A DNA stretch of 64,000 nt from Branchiostoma floridae (Eukaryota; Chordata; Leptocardii; Amphioxiformes; Branchiostomatidae): contig NC_049990.1 in NCBI RefSeq assembly GCF_000003815.2, positions 13,455,460 through 13,519,459 on the forward strand. The letters run 5' to 3'. This document shows, piece by piece, positions 23,942-38,900 of this stretch. The translations under genes and the position numbers were made by a program. Under the pieces are notes generated by a model. That model searched no databases and was not told the origin of the DNA. It saw nothing but the letters and a program-made list of their open reading frames with translations. Numbering within the stretch: position 1 is the stretch's first letter; each line of letters starts with the position of its first letter.

Positions 23942-26900
23942 ATGAGTGCCCCTAGACCCTCCCCTCCCAGCAGTGGGAGTGACCCACCAATGGAAGGCTC
24001 TTCTCATGGCCAGTCCAAAGAACAGGAGGACCAGCCCCTGCCTAAGGCACCTGAACCTCCCAGGATGGTGCCACATGTCCAAGTACATGTGGAGTCCAGC
24101 TTTCTCAAGGTAAGACGTCACACATGTTCCGTGAGTTCACTAATGGCCGCCAAAGTATGTTTTTCGTCATTTCTCAGCACAAATTTATCAATCTATGGAA
24201 GGTTATAGATGATTTACAGCAAAATAAAGAAAATACTAGTATATACATAAGTGCTACTTTTTATGCAAGTCCAAGAAGCAGTTCTCAATGTTCCAGTTTT
24301 AACCGGACTTGTAACCGGACTTGAACCAAAACTGTCTACAAGTCCAGTACCGGTTCGGTGTACCGATACAGCTCTAAGTATGAGTGAGCATGTGTGAGTC
24401 TAAGACTAAGTAAGAATCAAGTGAGTGAGAGAGTGAGTTAGATCTAGAGTATGTCACTGAATGTCTGAGTTAGTATTCAGAGACTGATAATATCAGATAT
24501 GCTGTAATGATAACCTGTTATCCCTGTTCTCAGACTGGGAAGCCCATGGTACCCACACGACTGATCGTCCCTGCCACCAACACCAACCAGAGCACCGTCC
24601 ACCCCACTCCGGCCCAGTCCCACAAGACAGAGGGTGCAGGTCCAGCACACAGCCTGGCCCACCTGGCTGCTGTGGGAGGGATGGGGCACCTCCCCCTCCT
24701 GAGCCATGGGCAGCCCGGAGGCCCCCCCATGTCCCGCGGGTCCATACAGCCACACATGGGCACACACATCCCAGCCAGCCTGCCTGTCCATGGCTTCACA
24801 AGTCACGTACCCAGAGGTCAATACTTTATATCAACACATATCTTTCTTTTACTAGTAACGGCTCAAAATTTATGTATGCAAATTCACCCAGTATCTCAAG
24901 CCCTGAGTACTTATATCTAGCCTGCTTACATTTGGAAGCATATCAGACATCTTTCTCAGTCTGATCTTCTTAGTCTAACTGAAGTCTCGTTGCTATATGT
25001 AGCAGATGTCAGTTACAGACAGTAGTGCTTTTGGGGCAAGAGCACAATCCCAAAAATGGCTAAGATTGTATGCAAGTTCGGCCTGGTTGATGATGAGAAG
25101 TTAGAAGCTCTGAAGAAGATATCTGATAGGCATTGAAACTTAAGCTGGTTGTGAAAAAGAAAACTACATGAAACTGATGAAATTGTTTTCGGCAGGCAGG
25201 GCTTCCTATAAGGGCTGTGTACCACAAACCCGTACTGTTTAGATTTAGAATAACAAGATTTTTTTGTACACAACCAAATTTCATTTTCAATATTGGAGCA
25301 TGACCAACAATCCTTACAATCCATATCTTATAAACACTGATTTTTGGTAACGCCTCAGGGGCGGAGGTATTTTCTACAGTATTACGATTGCTTTGAAAGA
25401 ATTTAGAAAATTGTACGAATGCATTCTCTTGGGATTTGATTTTTTTGAGACTGCAATCTAACTAAATGTTTCTCATGTGACATGTGCCTTCAGGTGCAGC
25501 TGCAGCTGCAAGTCTGACACCTGCTGCCAAGGGCAGTGTGACCACGGTGTTGCGCCCACCCTCTGCTGGTGCGAGTGCCTTTCCTGTGTCCACTCCCTCC
25601 TCTGGACTGGTGCAGACCCAGGCTATTCCACCACAGGTCAAAGTTCAGGTACAGCCAAGGCCATTTTGGTATTATTGAGTTTGTTCAAATACTGTAAATG
25701 CATTTAAGTTCGCGGAAAATGGAGTGTTCGCGGTGGTTTGAAGTTCGCCATAGTGCCATAGATTGTAGCCTACAACTATAATGGAAAAATGTTTGCGGTG
25801 GTTTTAAGTTCGCGGTGAAGTGGTCACCGCAAAAACCACAAACATAAAACCACCGCGAACATTTCTGCATTTACAGTAATGCTGCGGTAGTGAAATGATT
25901 TCTCAGCTGTTAACTGTCTTTGACATTTTCTTTAGTTTTAGAAATACTTACAGTATCCTAGACAATTTTGTCAGGTTCAATGTAAATTGTAATAAAGTAA
26001 AGGATATGAATTATGTATTTATATTTAAAGAACATCAAGTCTAACAACTGGGGCAATTACTGTTACTTGCAATTATAAGTTAATAGGTACTGAGACAGGC
26101 TGCCTTTACAGACCCTTGCAATTAAGTCCCACCTATTGTAAGCTCCTTGCAATTTAACTCCTGGCATTGAAGTGAGATGTGTTGTCCCACCCAGTAACAA
26201 TCATCATCATAACAATAACAGTAACAGTGACAAAGGCTACAGTAAATGTTAAAAAGTGGCAGTCGTTCTGTTTTCACAGTGCCTTTGCAAAATCATGTCA
26301 CTGACTCTGAGGATATATGTTTTATGCCACAGTGATTGTGTCTATTTCAAAACATTGAGGACATATAATTTGTACTACTAGTACTAGTACCACAGTCAGA
26401 TCCTTTCAAACTGAAAGATAAATGAATTTACATTTACAGTATGATAGCAGGTAGCTGGTGTAAATGCTTTTTCCCAGCTACATGGAAAATTGCATGTTGG
26501 CAAGCATTTTGCATGCAGTATATAACATCCACCAAAAATAGTTACTCAAGCAACTGGATATGGTTTTGAAACGGTCAGACGTTTCGGATAGAATCCACTA
26601 TCCTTCGTCAGTGACACTAGTGGCACAGTGACACTTCGTCAGTATATAACATCTACTTGCAAAATTTTGTATTATATTTTCACACATTTATTTGTGACTA
26701 CAATATACAAGTATACACAATCAGCACAACTTCTTGTACATGTAATGTTAACTTATTAGTGCCCATTTAGCCCATAATGTGTGTTGAGTATGAGACTTCA
26801 TCAGTACAAATAAGATAGCATTGTTAACACATGCAAAATTGCATTTTTACATGCAAATTGTGAAAATAGCATGCATATTGCATGTTGCATGTTGAGTTTG

Positions 26901-29900
26901 TATGTGGAGCCATGTTAACCATATCTGTCCATGCTGCCCCAGGCCCGATCTGTGGGTGGGAGCAGCACCCCTCCCATGGTGACCACAAGCTGTACCCCCA
27001 CACCCTCTCCTGCTGTGTCCTCGGGGCCAGAACAGCACAGGTGAGATACTCTACATGCTACCACACATCCTCTTGTTTTGCTACATGTACGTACTATACA
27101 TGACAGTATGCTGATGTATAAGAGGTGTCTGTTATGGTGAATACGCACAAATACAAACAAAGCACAAATTGGCCCAAACATTGATTACATATTTATTAAG
27201 AAGTGCTACGTATCCACTGGGTAGATACAGTATGATCAGCGACAGTTGCTCATGCAGAAGTAATGCTAAAATGTCTTTCTATTTATCTGTAACACCCTTG
27301 CCCAGTCTCTTGTAGGTGGTTTCTAACCAGCTGTATGTAAGAGCTGTACAGTATAGTACCAGTGACTAAGTATAATATGTTCTTTTCTTGTACTACTGAT
27401 AAGAAGTATAAAGTTTTAGCAAGTGTTGACGTTTTGTGAGTGACTTTTATTAGTTATCACATACATGTTTGTTGGTGTGAATATAATGTCTAGAGACTGA
27501 AGCATGACTGGTACCATTGGTAACCCCCATGCACACCCTTGTTTGCAGAACGTCCGTGTTCCCTCCACACGCCTCGGGCATCAACGTTGGTCTGGTGAGG
27601 GGGGAGGGGACGGCCTCCCCACACCTCACCACCCTGCCGGCCAGGTCCCTCCAGGTGTCACATGTCATCGGCATGCCCCAACACAAGTCAGCTGTCACAG
27701 CTGCTACTGTAGCCCCCATGATGGCACACACAACCACTGTCACCACCACAGTTTCAACTCAGAGTAAGTCTCCTGAGCCACTGGTTCACATTTCAGTAGC
27801 TTATTCATTCACTGTCTTCAATACCCATGTTATATCACATGCAAGAATTTGGAGAGAATTGGATTTTGTACTACAATTTTTTGTTTGGAGACACCAGATT
27901 GTGATTTGCCGCAATTCGTATTCAAAAGTATGTTTTCTCGGCATTTATGACATAAATAGAATACTATACTGCCTCTTGCAGAGGGCAAGTATGGCAGAAG
28001 GCATTCGTGCCAAAAAATATTGATCATGAAGATAGTGTCTTTACATAAGGAATGCTTGGGTCTGCATGGTAGAATTATGGCTGGTTGTTCATTCATTGAT
28101 ACATAATCTATTTGAAAATAACACTCCCTTCTGGAGTTTAATCCTCCTTTAAACCCCATAGGAATATTGTAGTACATGTAACTATGTACTGTTTTGTATC
28201 CTATCTTCCACAGATTCCACAGTTACCCAGGTATCCCTGCATCAGTCCACATCAGCATCTACTGTGACCTTTGCCCCCAGCTCCTCCCACTCATCTGTGG
28301 TCTCCTCAGCAAGTATCCCCATTGGTGAGACTCAGTTTCACTTATTTTGCTTTTCAGGGAAGGCAGGGCTCCAAATACATTTTTGGGTCAACTTGCACTT
28401 TGTTCCGACTTCCTGCTTGCTTGTTTTAGACTACCTAAGCCAAGAACTGCAGCATTGACAAGGACCTTTTGTATAGATGCACCAAGTCCTATAACACATT
28501 TCCAATACAAATGAAAGCAACCTCACCTTCCATTTTCAAAACACACATTGTAAATTGGATACGGACTAAAATCAACACAAACAAACCCTTACAGGATTGA
28601 TGGGTAATAGTTGATTTGCAGCTACATGATGTAGCTGCAAATCAACTATTAATTGACTCATGTTTGTGGATAATTTCTCTGTTAATTACACCCACTGTTA
28701 TTTTATTTACTGTTACAACCATTGATGTTTTGTTATTTATGTTATAGCCGTTGACCTCTGACCCCTCCTCATTACTTCCGTTCACTGAGTTTATTTTCCA
28801 TTCAGTTCTTCTCGTGTCATACTGTATACTTTTGTTGACTTTATGTTATCTGACTGTTTTGTAATGTTGTTAGACGACTCCAGGAAGAATAGAGTTTATG
28901 ATAATCATTGTAAAATCTAATTGGAGATCGGAATAAACAAACAAACAAACAAACAGACATGGTCCATTCATGTTGTATTGGTCCAACCCGTCCCCTACAG
29001 TCTCTAACTACGACTGTGTTTTACTTGGTAGCCAAAGTCCTGCCCCAGCCCGTGGCGCACTCCCCCCGACCCCTGCTGGACTACAGTGGTGACACCCCGG
29101 GGATGCCAGCCTCCGCCAGCCTGTTCCTCCCCGCCAGACAGCGGGGATCTCCCAACCCTGTTAACACTGCCGTCTCCATGGTTACCACGGCCTCACACAG
29201 CGACAGTAGACCTGAGAGGTGAGGCAACCTCGCTCACATATATGGGGGCGTTAAAAAATTACCGGATAAGAATCTATTGATATTACCGGATATTAAATCT
29301 ATAGGTATTTGTATGTTTCATTTAAGTCAAATACTCCAAATCAAATTTGTGGTGCTGAAACGTGTAATTAAAGGCGTATATGACGAGTTAAAAAGACGAG
29401 TCATGGTTTGGGTTGTGTTGGTTCGTACTAATGAATAAAATAAAAGATAAAATAAAGAGGTATATACATGTAGTTTTGCATCCTTCCTAGCGCTGAAGCA
29501 CCACCTTTGTCTATTTGTGGTCCTTTTCCTGTTCATCCAAGCAATAACCTCAAATAAGGTACGCAACACAACTTTGGCAGGAACTGGCAATACCTTATGA
29601 ATATTTTGCAGTAATTTAAGCTGATAGAATGTTTGTATTATATATAGTATTACATGTACATACTATGTTAGTATTTTCCTCACTGATATATGATGTACTT
29701 ACCGTGCATGCAGGTCGCAGTTTCTCCTGTCCCACAGACCGACCCAGGCCAGTTTACCCCTGCACACCCCGCCCTACACCACCATCACGCCGGCGTATTA
29801 CTACGACCCTGCAGCGGCACTGCGGTACCCCCACCACACGGCGCAGGCCGCCATGGCCATGCACACGTACCAGGCAGCACAGGCCGCAGCGCACTTCACT

Positions 29901-32900
29901 CCCATCTCATGTTCAGCCTCCGCCATTCGACCACTTGTGGGTCAGTGTCAACTCTGTTTTCTCTTACATATGCATGGTTAAGGCCACATGGATTTATTTC
30001 CAATGGCTGCTATTTTCTCAGTAGGGCTGTATATTACTAGGGGTGGGTACCAGTACAGAAAATTCAGGTCCAGGTCCAGTTCTTGTCCAGAGGATCAGGT
30101 TTAGGTTTGGACCTGAACCTGGACCTGATTCAGTATGTGAGAACTTGTGAATGGACGATACTCGAGACAATGGTCCATTGCACAACAAAGGAAACTGTTT
30201 TGTGAAGTATTCAACTCCCACTGGCATTTTAAAATCCCACAGGGCTAACTGCCTCTGTACAATTGACTGTAAAACTTGGTAGAAATGACTATAGACTATA
30301 GACTCTACTCGCTGTTATTTTCCTCGAACGGTAAGCCCCCGAAACGTGTGAATGCCTGATCATATACATTGTAATTTGTTCATTTTCCAATAGGTCCAAC
30401 ATCCAATCCACCAAATTTTTTCAGGTCCGTTTTTTCTGGACCGGTCCAATAAGAAAAAAACAGTTTTGTACTGGAACACCATACCGGTACCCACCCACAC
30501 TGTATACGCAATACTTTTATGAAAACCTGGGCCTGTAGAATTGTTTCGGAGTAGTTTTACTGATTAGATTGAACTCCCAGTGATCCCTCAGTATTAGAAA
30601 AGTCCATTGGCCAGACTAGCCAGGGTAAGTGCTTTACTTGCAGCCCGTGGGACTATTCCATGGGTGTGATTTTCCCATGGGTAGATATTGGTCCACTAGC
30701 CTGACTAGATTATGTTTATAGTGGCCTGCAAGACTGACCAGCCCTAAAAGCTTATCAGACACCCGTAAAACAAGGTATAAGTTTACACAAAGTATACATT
30801 TAGGCAGTAGTAGAGTCCTTACACCTAACAGTCGCGTAGTTAATGTTACATGCTTTAAAGTGCTTTTCTTAGCTGAAAAATAAAAGGATGTATCAAATAG
30901 ATTTGGGGCCAGTAAAAACTTGAGGCAGAAGTATTTGACCTACCTGTACATGTACCTCCCCAGCCTCCCCTCAAGCGTCGGTGGCTGCGGCAGCTGTTGC
31001 CGTGGCAGCGCAGCACGCCGGCGGGATGAGACCGGGCCCCGCCATGTCACTCAACCACCCCATGTTCCTGTCCATGGAGGCCGCCAGGCAGGCACAACAA
31101 GTCCCACCATCTATTACTACAGCTAGTGAAGGTACAGTTCAGTTTCTACAGGCACAACAAGTCCCACCATCTATTACTACAGCTAGTGAAGGTACAGTTC
31201 AGTTTCTACAGGCACAACAAGTCCCACCATCTATTACTACAGCTAGTGAAGGTACAGTTCAGTTTCTACAGGCACAACAAGTCCCACCATCTATTACTAC
31301 AGCTAGTGAAGGTACAGTTCAGTTTCTACAGGCACAACAAGTCCCACCATCTATTACTACTGCTAGTGAAGGTACAGTTCAGTTTCTACAGGCACAACAA
31401 GTCCCACCATCTATTACTACAGCTAGTGAAGGTACAGTTCAGTTTCTACAGGCACAAGTCCCACCATCTATTACTACAGCTAGTGAAGGTACAGTTCAGT
31501 TTCTACAGGCACAACAAGTCCCACCATCTATTACTACAGCTAGTGAAGGTACAGTTCAGTTTCTACAGGCACAACAAGTCCCACCATCTATTACTACAGC
31601 TAGTGAAGGTACAGTTCAGTTTCTACAGGCACAACAAGTCCCACCATCTATTACTACAGCTAGTGAAGGTACAGTTCAGTTTCTACAGGCACAACAAGTC
31701 CCACCATCTATTACTACAGCTAGTGAAGGTACAGTTCAGTTTCTACAGGCACAACAAGTCCCACCATCTATTACTACAGCTAGTGAAGGTACAGTTCAGT
31801 TTCTACAGGCACAACAAGTCCCACCATCTGTTACTACAGCTAGTGAAGGTACAGTTTAGTTTCTACAGGCACAACAAGTCCCACCATCTATTACTACAGC
31901 TAGTGAAGGTACAGTTCAGTTTCTACAGGCACAACAAGTCCCACCATCTATTACTACAGCTAGTGAAGGTACATGGTTTCTGTTCAGTTTCTACCAAGAG
32001 ATTTCTTATGTAAAAGGGCTGGAAATACTTGCTAAATATGCAGGTTAGTTCAGGTAAAATTGGAACTGCGCAGGTAGTTCTGGTGTCTACCTGCACCTAA
32101 CCTGCACTTGTCCATGTACTAGGTATATTATAATTATGAATACAGATCTAATGTTCAAATGTAGGTTTGCAAATTTACCCTTTGGTGCATAACTGTGTTT
32201 CTTCTGTAGCCAATGACTCGTCAGCATCCAGTATGAGTGGCAGCTATGCTGGTGGTGTGGGCGGAGCCAGCACCCAGCCAGTCCTGGCAGTGGGGGCACC
32301 AGGGAACCCTAACTCCTCCCCCAGACCCAGTATACTCAGGAAGAGGACCAATGATGGGTGAGCCTAAAATAACCTTGTTAAAATCTGAACAAGTTTTGGG
32401 TTGTCATGAAAGAACACCTGTTTCATAGCCTATGTATGGAGGGATTGAAATACTGTACCTTGGTTCTGGTAACTGCAATATTGCAAGTTGCCAAATGTTT
32501 TTTATGCAATTTGCAGAAAGCTTTACTAAAATTTACTAAACATATTATCAAATTTGCTTTATGGAAAAGTCTACCCTCTCAGTCAGATGTTGGGACAAAA
32601 CCTTTGAAAGATCTGTATCTGTACATGTATCTGTACAGCCAGTATAACCGTCCTTTGGCGTAACATGGAGTCCATAGCAGGGTTGTAGCCAGCACCCTGA
32701 CCCTGTCCTTCAGCCCTTTGATGGAATTTTGCAGCTGGGGCCATACCCATTCCCTCCTCTGTGATGGACAGAAATGGATACGTAAAGATTATAATAAAAC
32801 TGTCTACTTGGTGTAATTTTTCAACAAAACAGATGCTGTGGAACAGCCTAGTCTACCAGTAAAATTTACATCTGAAAATGCAGGAAACAGCATTTCAGAG

Positions 32901-35900
32901 GGTCTAGATCTCAAAATTTTCAGGGGAGCATGCCCCCGGATCCCCTAGGAACACCACCCCTTCGACGCAACGTCTTGCTCGATAGGATTCAAAATTGAGG
33001 GGATGGAAAATGATTTCAGGCTGACTACAACCCTGGTGCATAGGATAGGTTGGTTTTCTTAAGATGTAATTGCTTTTACAGTGTTGTAATTGTGTACATA
33101 AAGGAAAAGTTTGTTTGTTTGTTTGTTGACCACCAGCATGCGGAGAACAGCATCAGCCACCACACCCACAAACAGTGATCCCAACAGCCCCCGGGTGGAG
33201 GTGGCCCCGCCCACTGCTGCCTCGCCACGCCCACCAGGGTAGGTGTGGTCTACTCATGGCAGTCTGACTGCAAATCTGCAGATATCTACCATGGTTTTAA
33301 AGTGCTGATGTCAGCAAAATTCAACATTTTTAGATTACATTCGGCCATAAGTTACTGCCTTATTCAGTAATACTGGACATTTCACATGTGAAGAATGTTC
33401 TTTTGAAAAGCAAAAAGTATGATATTTTCAACTGTATGTACTGAATGATGATTATTCACTTAATTTTTTTTTTAATATGTGCTTCTTATTTTTTGTGAGC
33501 CGAGGTACAAAAACTATCTTTCGCTCACTGGAATAGTCTAATTTCTGTTATAAACTATCTTAAATTTGCATTAGAAAAAGACAAAAACTTTGCTGTTTAT
33601 GTACTGACTGTAATAATAGATTTTTTATGTACAATTTTGCATGTAAAATATATCCCAACATGAAAGTTTACAATGTAACAGAAAAGAAGATTTCTAGTAA
33701 TAGAAATTCTAATTCACATGCCATGGGTTCAGGTCTGGACTTCTACATGTAAGTCTGGACCTGAACCTGAACCTCTTGACTTGAATCTGGACCTGAGCCT
33801 GAATATGAGTTTCAGGTACTACACATTGGCTGTTTTATTATGGGCCAGTTTTAGTGCTGGGAGATGATTATGAAACAATATTCATGCAGTTTCAATTTTA
33901 GCTGCATGTGGAGCCTTAATTAATTCAAAGTTTGAATAGAATTCCAATGGAATTTTTTTCCACAGTGAGACAAAGCCAGAGACAGGGTCTAGCCAAGTAG
34001 GAGATGTTGTCATGGCAACAGAAGGAGACTCCACAGCGGTCCCGTCTGAAGTGAAAGTGAAGGAAGAACCTATGGAGATGTCTTCCCACCCTGTCCCACC
34101 TGGTGGTATGTGTCACATGTTTAAATTCACAGTGTAATCAGGTAGACTGAACCAAATAGTATAACCCACCACCCTGCTGGGGCGAGCTCAGACATAATAT
34201 TTGTTGTCGATTTTTCGCTGTTTCATCCATGCATCAATTTTCTATCATTATCAATAAAAATTAACTTTACTGTGGGTCGTACAAAGTAGATATGTAAATG
34301 CAGAAGAATGTAAGAAAAACCGATGATAACGTAAAGAAATTAGTCAAAGAATAAGAAACGAAAGAACATAAATGGGATCTGTTGATCAATATACCATATT
34401 CTGTGTGTTTAACATTTCTAACCACTTAGATCTCATAATGAAGCCAATTTTTATTTTATGTTGTCCAAACATTTTTTTCCACACAATAGCATCAATTTTA
34501 GGGTTTCCATTATGATAAATTAGGTAATTGAGGTATGTAATACTATGTGTTTGTGTGCAGCCATGACTGTTAACCAGCTGATCGCCAGTGTGGTGCAGGC
34601 AGCCACCACGCCCACTGTGTCCAACACACCCAGCCTCCCCGTCACCACGCCCACCAGTCTGCCACCGGAAGCCTCGCCCAGGAAAAAACCACGCAAGCAA
34701 CAACATGTGTAAGCCTTTAAACACCATCTCAGCATAGTGTGTGCTGTGTACGGGGATATCTGGGACTGTAAATCTCAGCATAGTGTGTGCTGTGTACGGG
34801 GATATCTGGTATTGTAAATCTCAGCATAGTGTGTGCTGTGTACGGGGATATCTGGGATTGTAAATCTCAGCATAGTGTATGCTGTGTACAGGGATATCTG
34901 GGATTGTAAATCTCAGCATAGTGTATGCTGTGTGCGTGGATATCTGGGATTGTAAATCTCAGCATAGTGTGTGCTGTGTACAGGGATATCTGGGATTGTA
35001 AATCTCAGCATAGTGTATGCTGTGTGCGTGGATATCTGGGATTGTAAATCTCAGCATAGTGTGTGCTGTGTACAGGGATATCTCATTCTGGTATTGTAAA
35101 TCTCAGCATAGTGTGTGCTGTGTACGTGGATATCTGGGATTGTAAATCTCAGCATAGTGTGTGCTGTGTACGTGGATATCTGGGATTGTAAATCTCAGCA
35201 TAGTGTGTGCTGTGTACGGGGATATCTCATTCTGGTATTGTAAATCTCAGCATAGTGTGTGCTGTGTACGTGGATATCTCATTCTGGTATTGTAAATCTC
35301 AGCATAGTGTGTGCTGTGTACGGGGATATCTCATTCTGGTATTGTAAATCTCAGCATAGTGTGTGCTGTGTATGTGGATATCTGGGATTGTAAATCTCAG
35401 CATAGTGTGTGCTGTGTACAGGGATATCTCATTCGGGTATTGTAAATCTCAGCATAGTGTGTGCTGTGTACGTGGATATCTGGGATTGTAAATCTCAGCA
35501 TAGTGTGTGCTGTGTACGGGGATATCTCATTCTGGTATTGTAAATCTCAGCATAGTGTGTGCTGTGTACGGGGATATCTCATTCTGGTATTGTAAATCTC
35601 AGCATAGTGTGTGCTGTGTACGTGGATATCTGGGATTGTAAATCTCAGCATAGTGTATGCTGTGTATGTGGATATCTGGGATTGTAAATCTCAGCATAGT
35701 GTGTGCTGTGTACGTGGATATCTGGGATTGTAAATCTCAGCATAGTGTATGCTGTGTACGTGGATATCTGGGATTGTAAATCTCAGCATAGTGTGTGCTG
35801 TGTACGTGGATATCTGGGATTGTAAATCTCAGCATAGTGTATGCTGTGTACGTGGATATCTGGGATTGTAAATCTCAGCATAGTGTGTGCTGTGTACGTG

Positions 35901-38900
35901 GATATCTGGGATTGTAAATCTCAGCATAGTGTGTGCTGTGTACGGGGATATCTGGGATTGTAAACTCAGCATAGTGTGTGCTGTGTACGTGGATATCTGG
36001 GATTGTAAATCTCAGCATAGTGTGTGCTGTGTACGGGGATATCTCATTCTGGTATTGTAAATCTCAGCATAGTGTGTGCTGTGTACGGGGATATCTGGTA
36101 TTGTAAATCTCAGCATAGTGTGTGCTGTGTACGTGGATATCTCATTCTGGTATTGTAAATCTCAGCATAGTGTGTGCTGTGTACGTGGATATCTGGTATT
36201 GTAAATCTCAGCATAGTGTGTGCTGTGTATGTGGATATCTGGGATTGTAAATCTCAGCATAGTGTGTGCTGTGTACAGGGATATCTCATTTGGGTATTGT
36301 AAATCTCAGCATAGTGTGTGCTGTGTACGTGGATATCTGGGATTGTAAATCTCAGCATAGTGTGTGCTGTGTACGGGGATATCTCATTCTGGTATTGTAA
36401 ATCTCAGCATAGTGTGTGCTGTGTACGGGGATATCTCATTCTGGTATTGTAAATCTCAGCATAGTGTGTGCTGTGTACGTGGATATCTGGGATTGTAAAT
36501 CTCAGCATAGTGTATGCTGTGTACGTGGATATCTGGGATTGTAAATCTCAGCATAGTGTATGCTGTGTATGTGGATATCTGGGATTGTAAATCTCAGCAT
36601 AGTGTATGCTGTGTACGTGGATATCTGGGATTGTAAATCTCAGCATAGTGTGTGCTGTGTACGTGGATATCTGGGATTGTAAATCTCAGCATAGTGTGTG
36701 CTGTGTACGGGGATATCTGGGATTGTAAACTCAGCATAGTGTGTGCTGTGTACGTGGATATCTGGGATTGTAAATCTCAGCATAGTGTGTGCTGTGTACG
36801 GGGATATCTCATTCTGGTATTGTAAATCTCAGCATAGTGTGTGCTGTGTACTCTCACCTCTCAAATAAACGTACCGGTACGTTTATTTTTTTCCGCCTCA
36901 GAATCCACCCGGTACGTCCTTATTTTAGACGGTACGTTTATTTTTTTTTTCAAATTGGGGCTTTTTTGACTAACCAGGGACCTCACAAATATTGAAAGTT
37001 GGAATTTTCTGCCCATATTTCCGCGGTATTTTTGCTCAAAATTCACTAAATCTATCTAAAAAGTATCATTTTCCCCACGTAAATCTGTTGTTTACATTGT
37101 TGAAAGTTGCCGACAATCAGCAGTGGCGCGTGCAGGGGCCTGCACAGAGACCAGCGCCCCCTGAAGGGCGGAGTTTTCTTGAGAGAAGCAGCTTGAGAGC
37201 TTCTCCGGCAAAAGTCTCAAATTACCCACTAGCTTGATTTCACATCCACCGGCAGGTAAATTTAGAAGTGTGCAACTAATCTTGGACAAGAAAAAAAAAT
37301 CCAATAAAGATATGGAAAGATTTCAAGTGTGTTTTTCCGATGCATTTTATCTCTGTTTACATTGTCTGAGGCCAGCACGTGAGCCAGCCCTCTGTGTAGG
37401 CCTCCCCTAATGGAACGCGCCCCCAAGGAGGCGGAGTTCTAATATCCCAAGCTTTGTAAGCGGTGCCGCCTGTGATCATGGAGCCGGGAAGTCTACTAGG
37501 GGTGTGCCGTTGGCATGGGAACCATGACAACATTTCTGTTAGATGTCGCATTCTCAGCTATATGTCGATCTTTCCCTGGTAACTTCTACACTAAAATATA
37601 TTTCTTTTTACCAACTGAAGGTAAAGTTGTGGATAGAGAAAAATTCTAGTTCATGCTGCTTGTAAAGTTGTTTAAAAACTAAAAGATTATCCTTGCTCCA
37701 ACAGAGTACTCAGGTCTCTCATGCATGTAACACTTTTGGGGGAGTGGCTACAGTGCTGAGTCTATGATCGAAACATTTGGGGGAAGTTGTGTTTATTTTG
37801 GTCGCTACTCTGTAACCTTTTCTAAAGATAAACCTGGCCAAATTACAATTTACTATTGTCTCTAAGTTTCCACTCAGTATTTTGAAATACAATATTACAA
37901 AATACCCTTTTGTATTTCTAAATTTGGAATCTTTTTCTAACTTGAAATGTGTTCTTTCCCTGCCTTCAAGTGAACTGTTCCCCTAGATTATAGATGAAAT
38001 ACAATGAATGGCATGAATGAAAGAGCTCTAATTATAATATAACTTGTAGGAATTACACGGGATTGCTCTGGAAGACTGTGAAACTGTTAGAGCTGTCCAG
38101 CTTTCTTTCTGAACTGGGGGTTATTTCTTTTATAAACATGTACATGTAGTCATGCATAGTCATGTTTGCCAAAAATAATTTTTGCCATTAGTGTTTTTAC
38201 AATGTCAAACTAGTTTATTATTTACTTACTACAATTTTTTAAGATGTAAAGGTAAATCTTAAAGATATGAGCTAACAAGTTGCCAAGAATACACCAAAAA
38301 CCATTGGTACTCAGGCATAAATAAGTAAAAAGAACCTACCTGATCATCTTCTCTTGGACAGAAGTAGTATGGACACAGTTTACATGTCATTGGGTATTTT
38401 TCCGGGGGGTACTTTTATTCCAGGGGGTACTTTTATTAGATTTTGAAGATTTGTCCGGGGGGTACTTTTATTCCAGGGGGTACTTCTATTTGAGAGGTGA
38501 GAGTACGTGGCTATCTGGGATTGTAAATCTCAGCATAGTGTATGCTGTGTATGTGGATATCTGGGATTGTAAATCTCAGCATAGTGTATGCTGTGTACGT
38601 GGATATCTGGGATTGTAAATCTCAGCATAGTGTGTGCTGTGTACGTGGCTATCTGGGATTGTAAATCTCAGCATAGTGTGTGCTGTGTACGGGGATATCT
38701 GGGATTGTAAATCTCAGCATAGTGTGTGCTGTGTACGTGGCTATCTGGGATCATTGTAAATCTCAGCATAGTGTGTGCTGTGTACGGGGATATCTGGGAT
38801 TGTAAATCTCAGCATAGTGTGTGCTGTGTACGGGGATATCTGGGATTGTAAATCTCAGCATAGTGTGTGCTGTGTACGGGGATATCTGGGATTGTAAATC

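Noticed and set aside
31126-32013. 295-residue open frame overlapping the 60-bp array in another frame
   Set aside because: A 60-bp unit without stops stays open in more than one frame; the SAP130 exon frame is the one joined by conserved exons on both sides.
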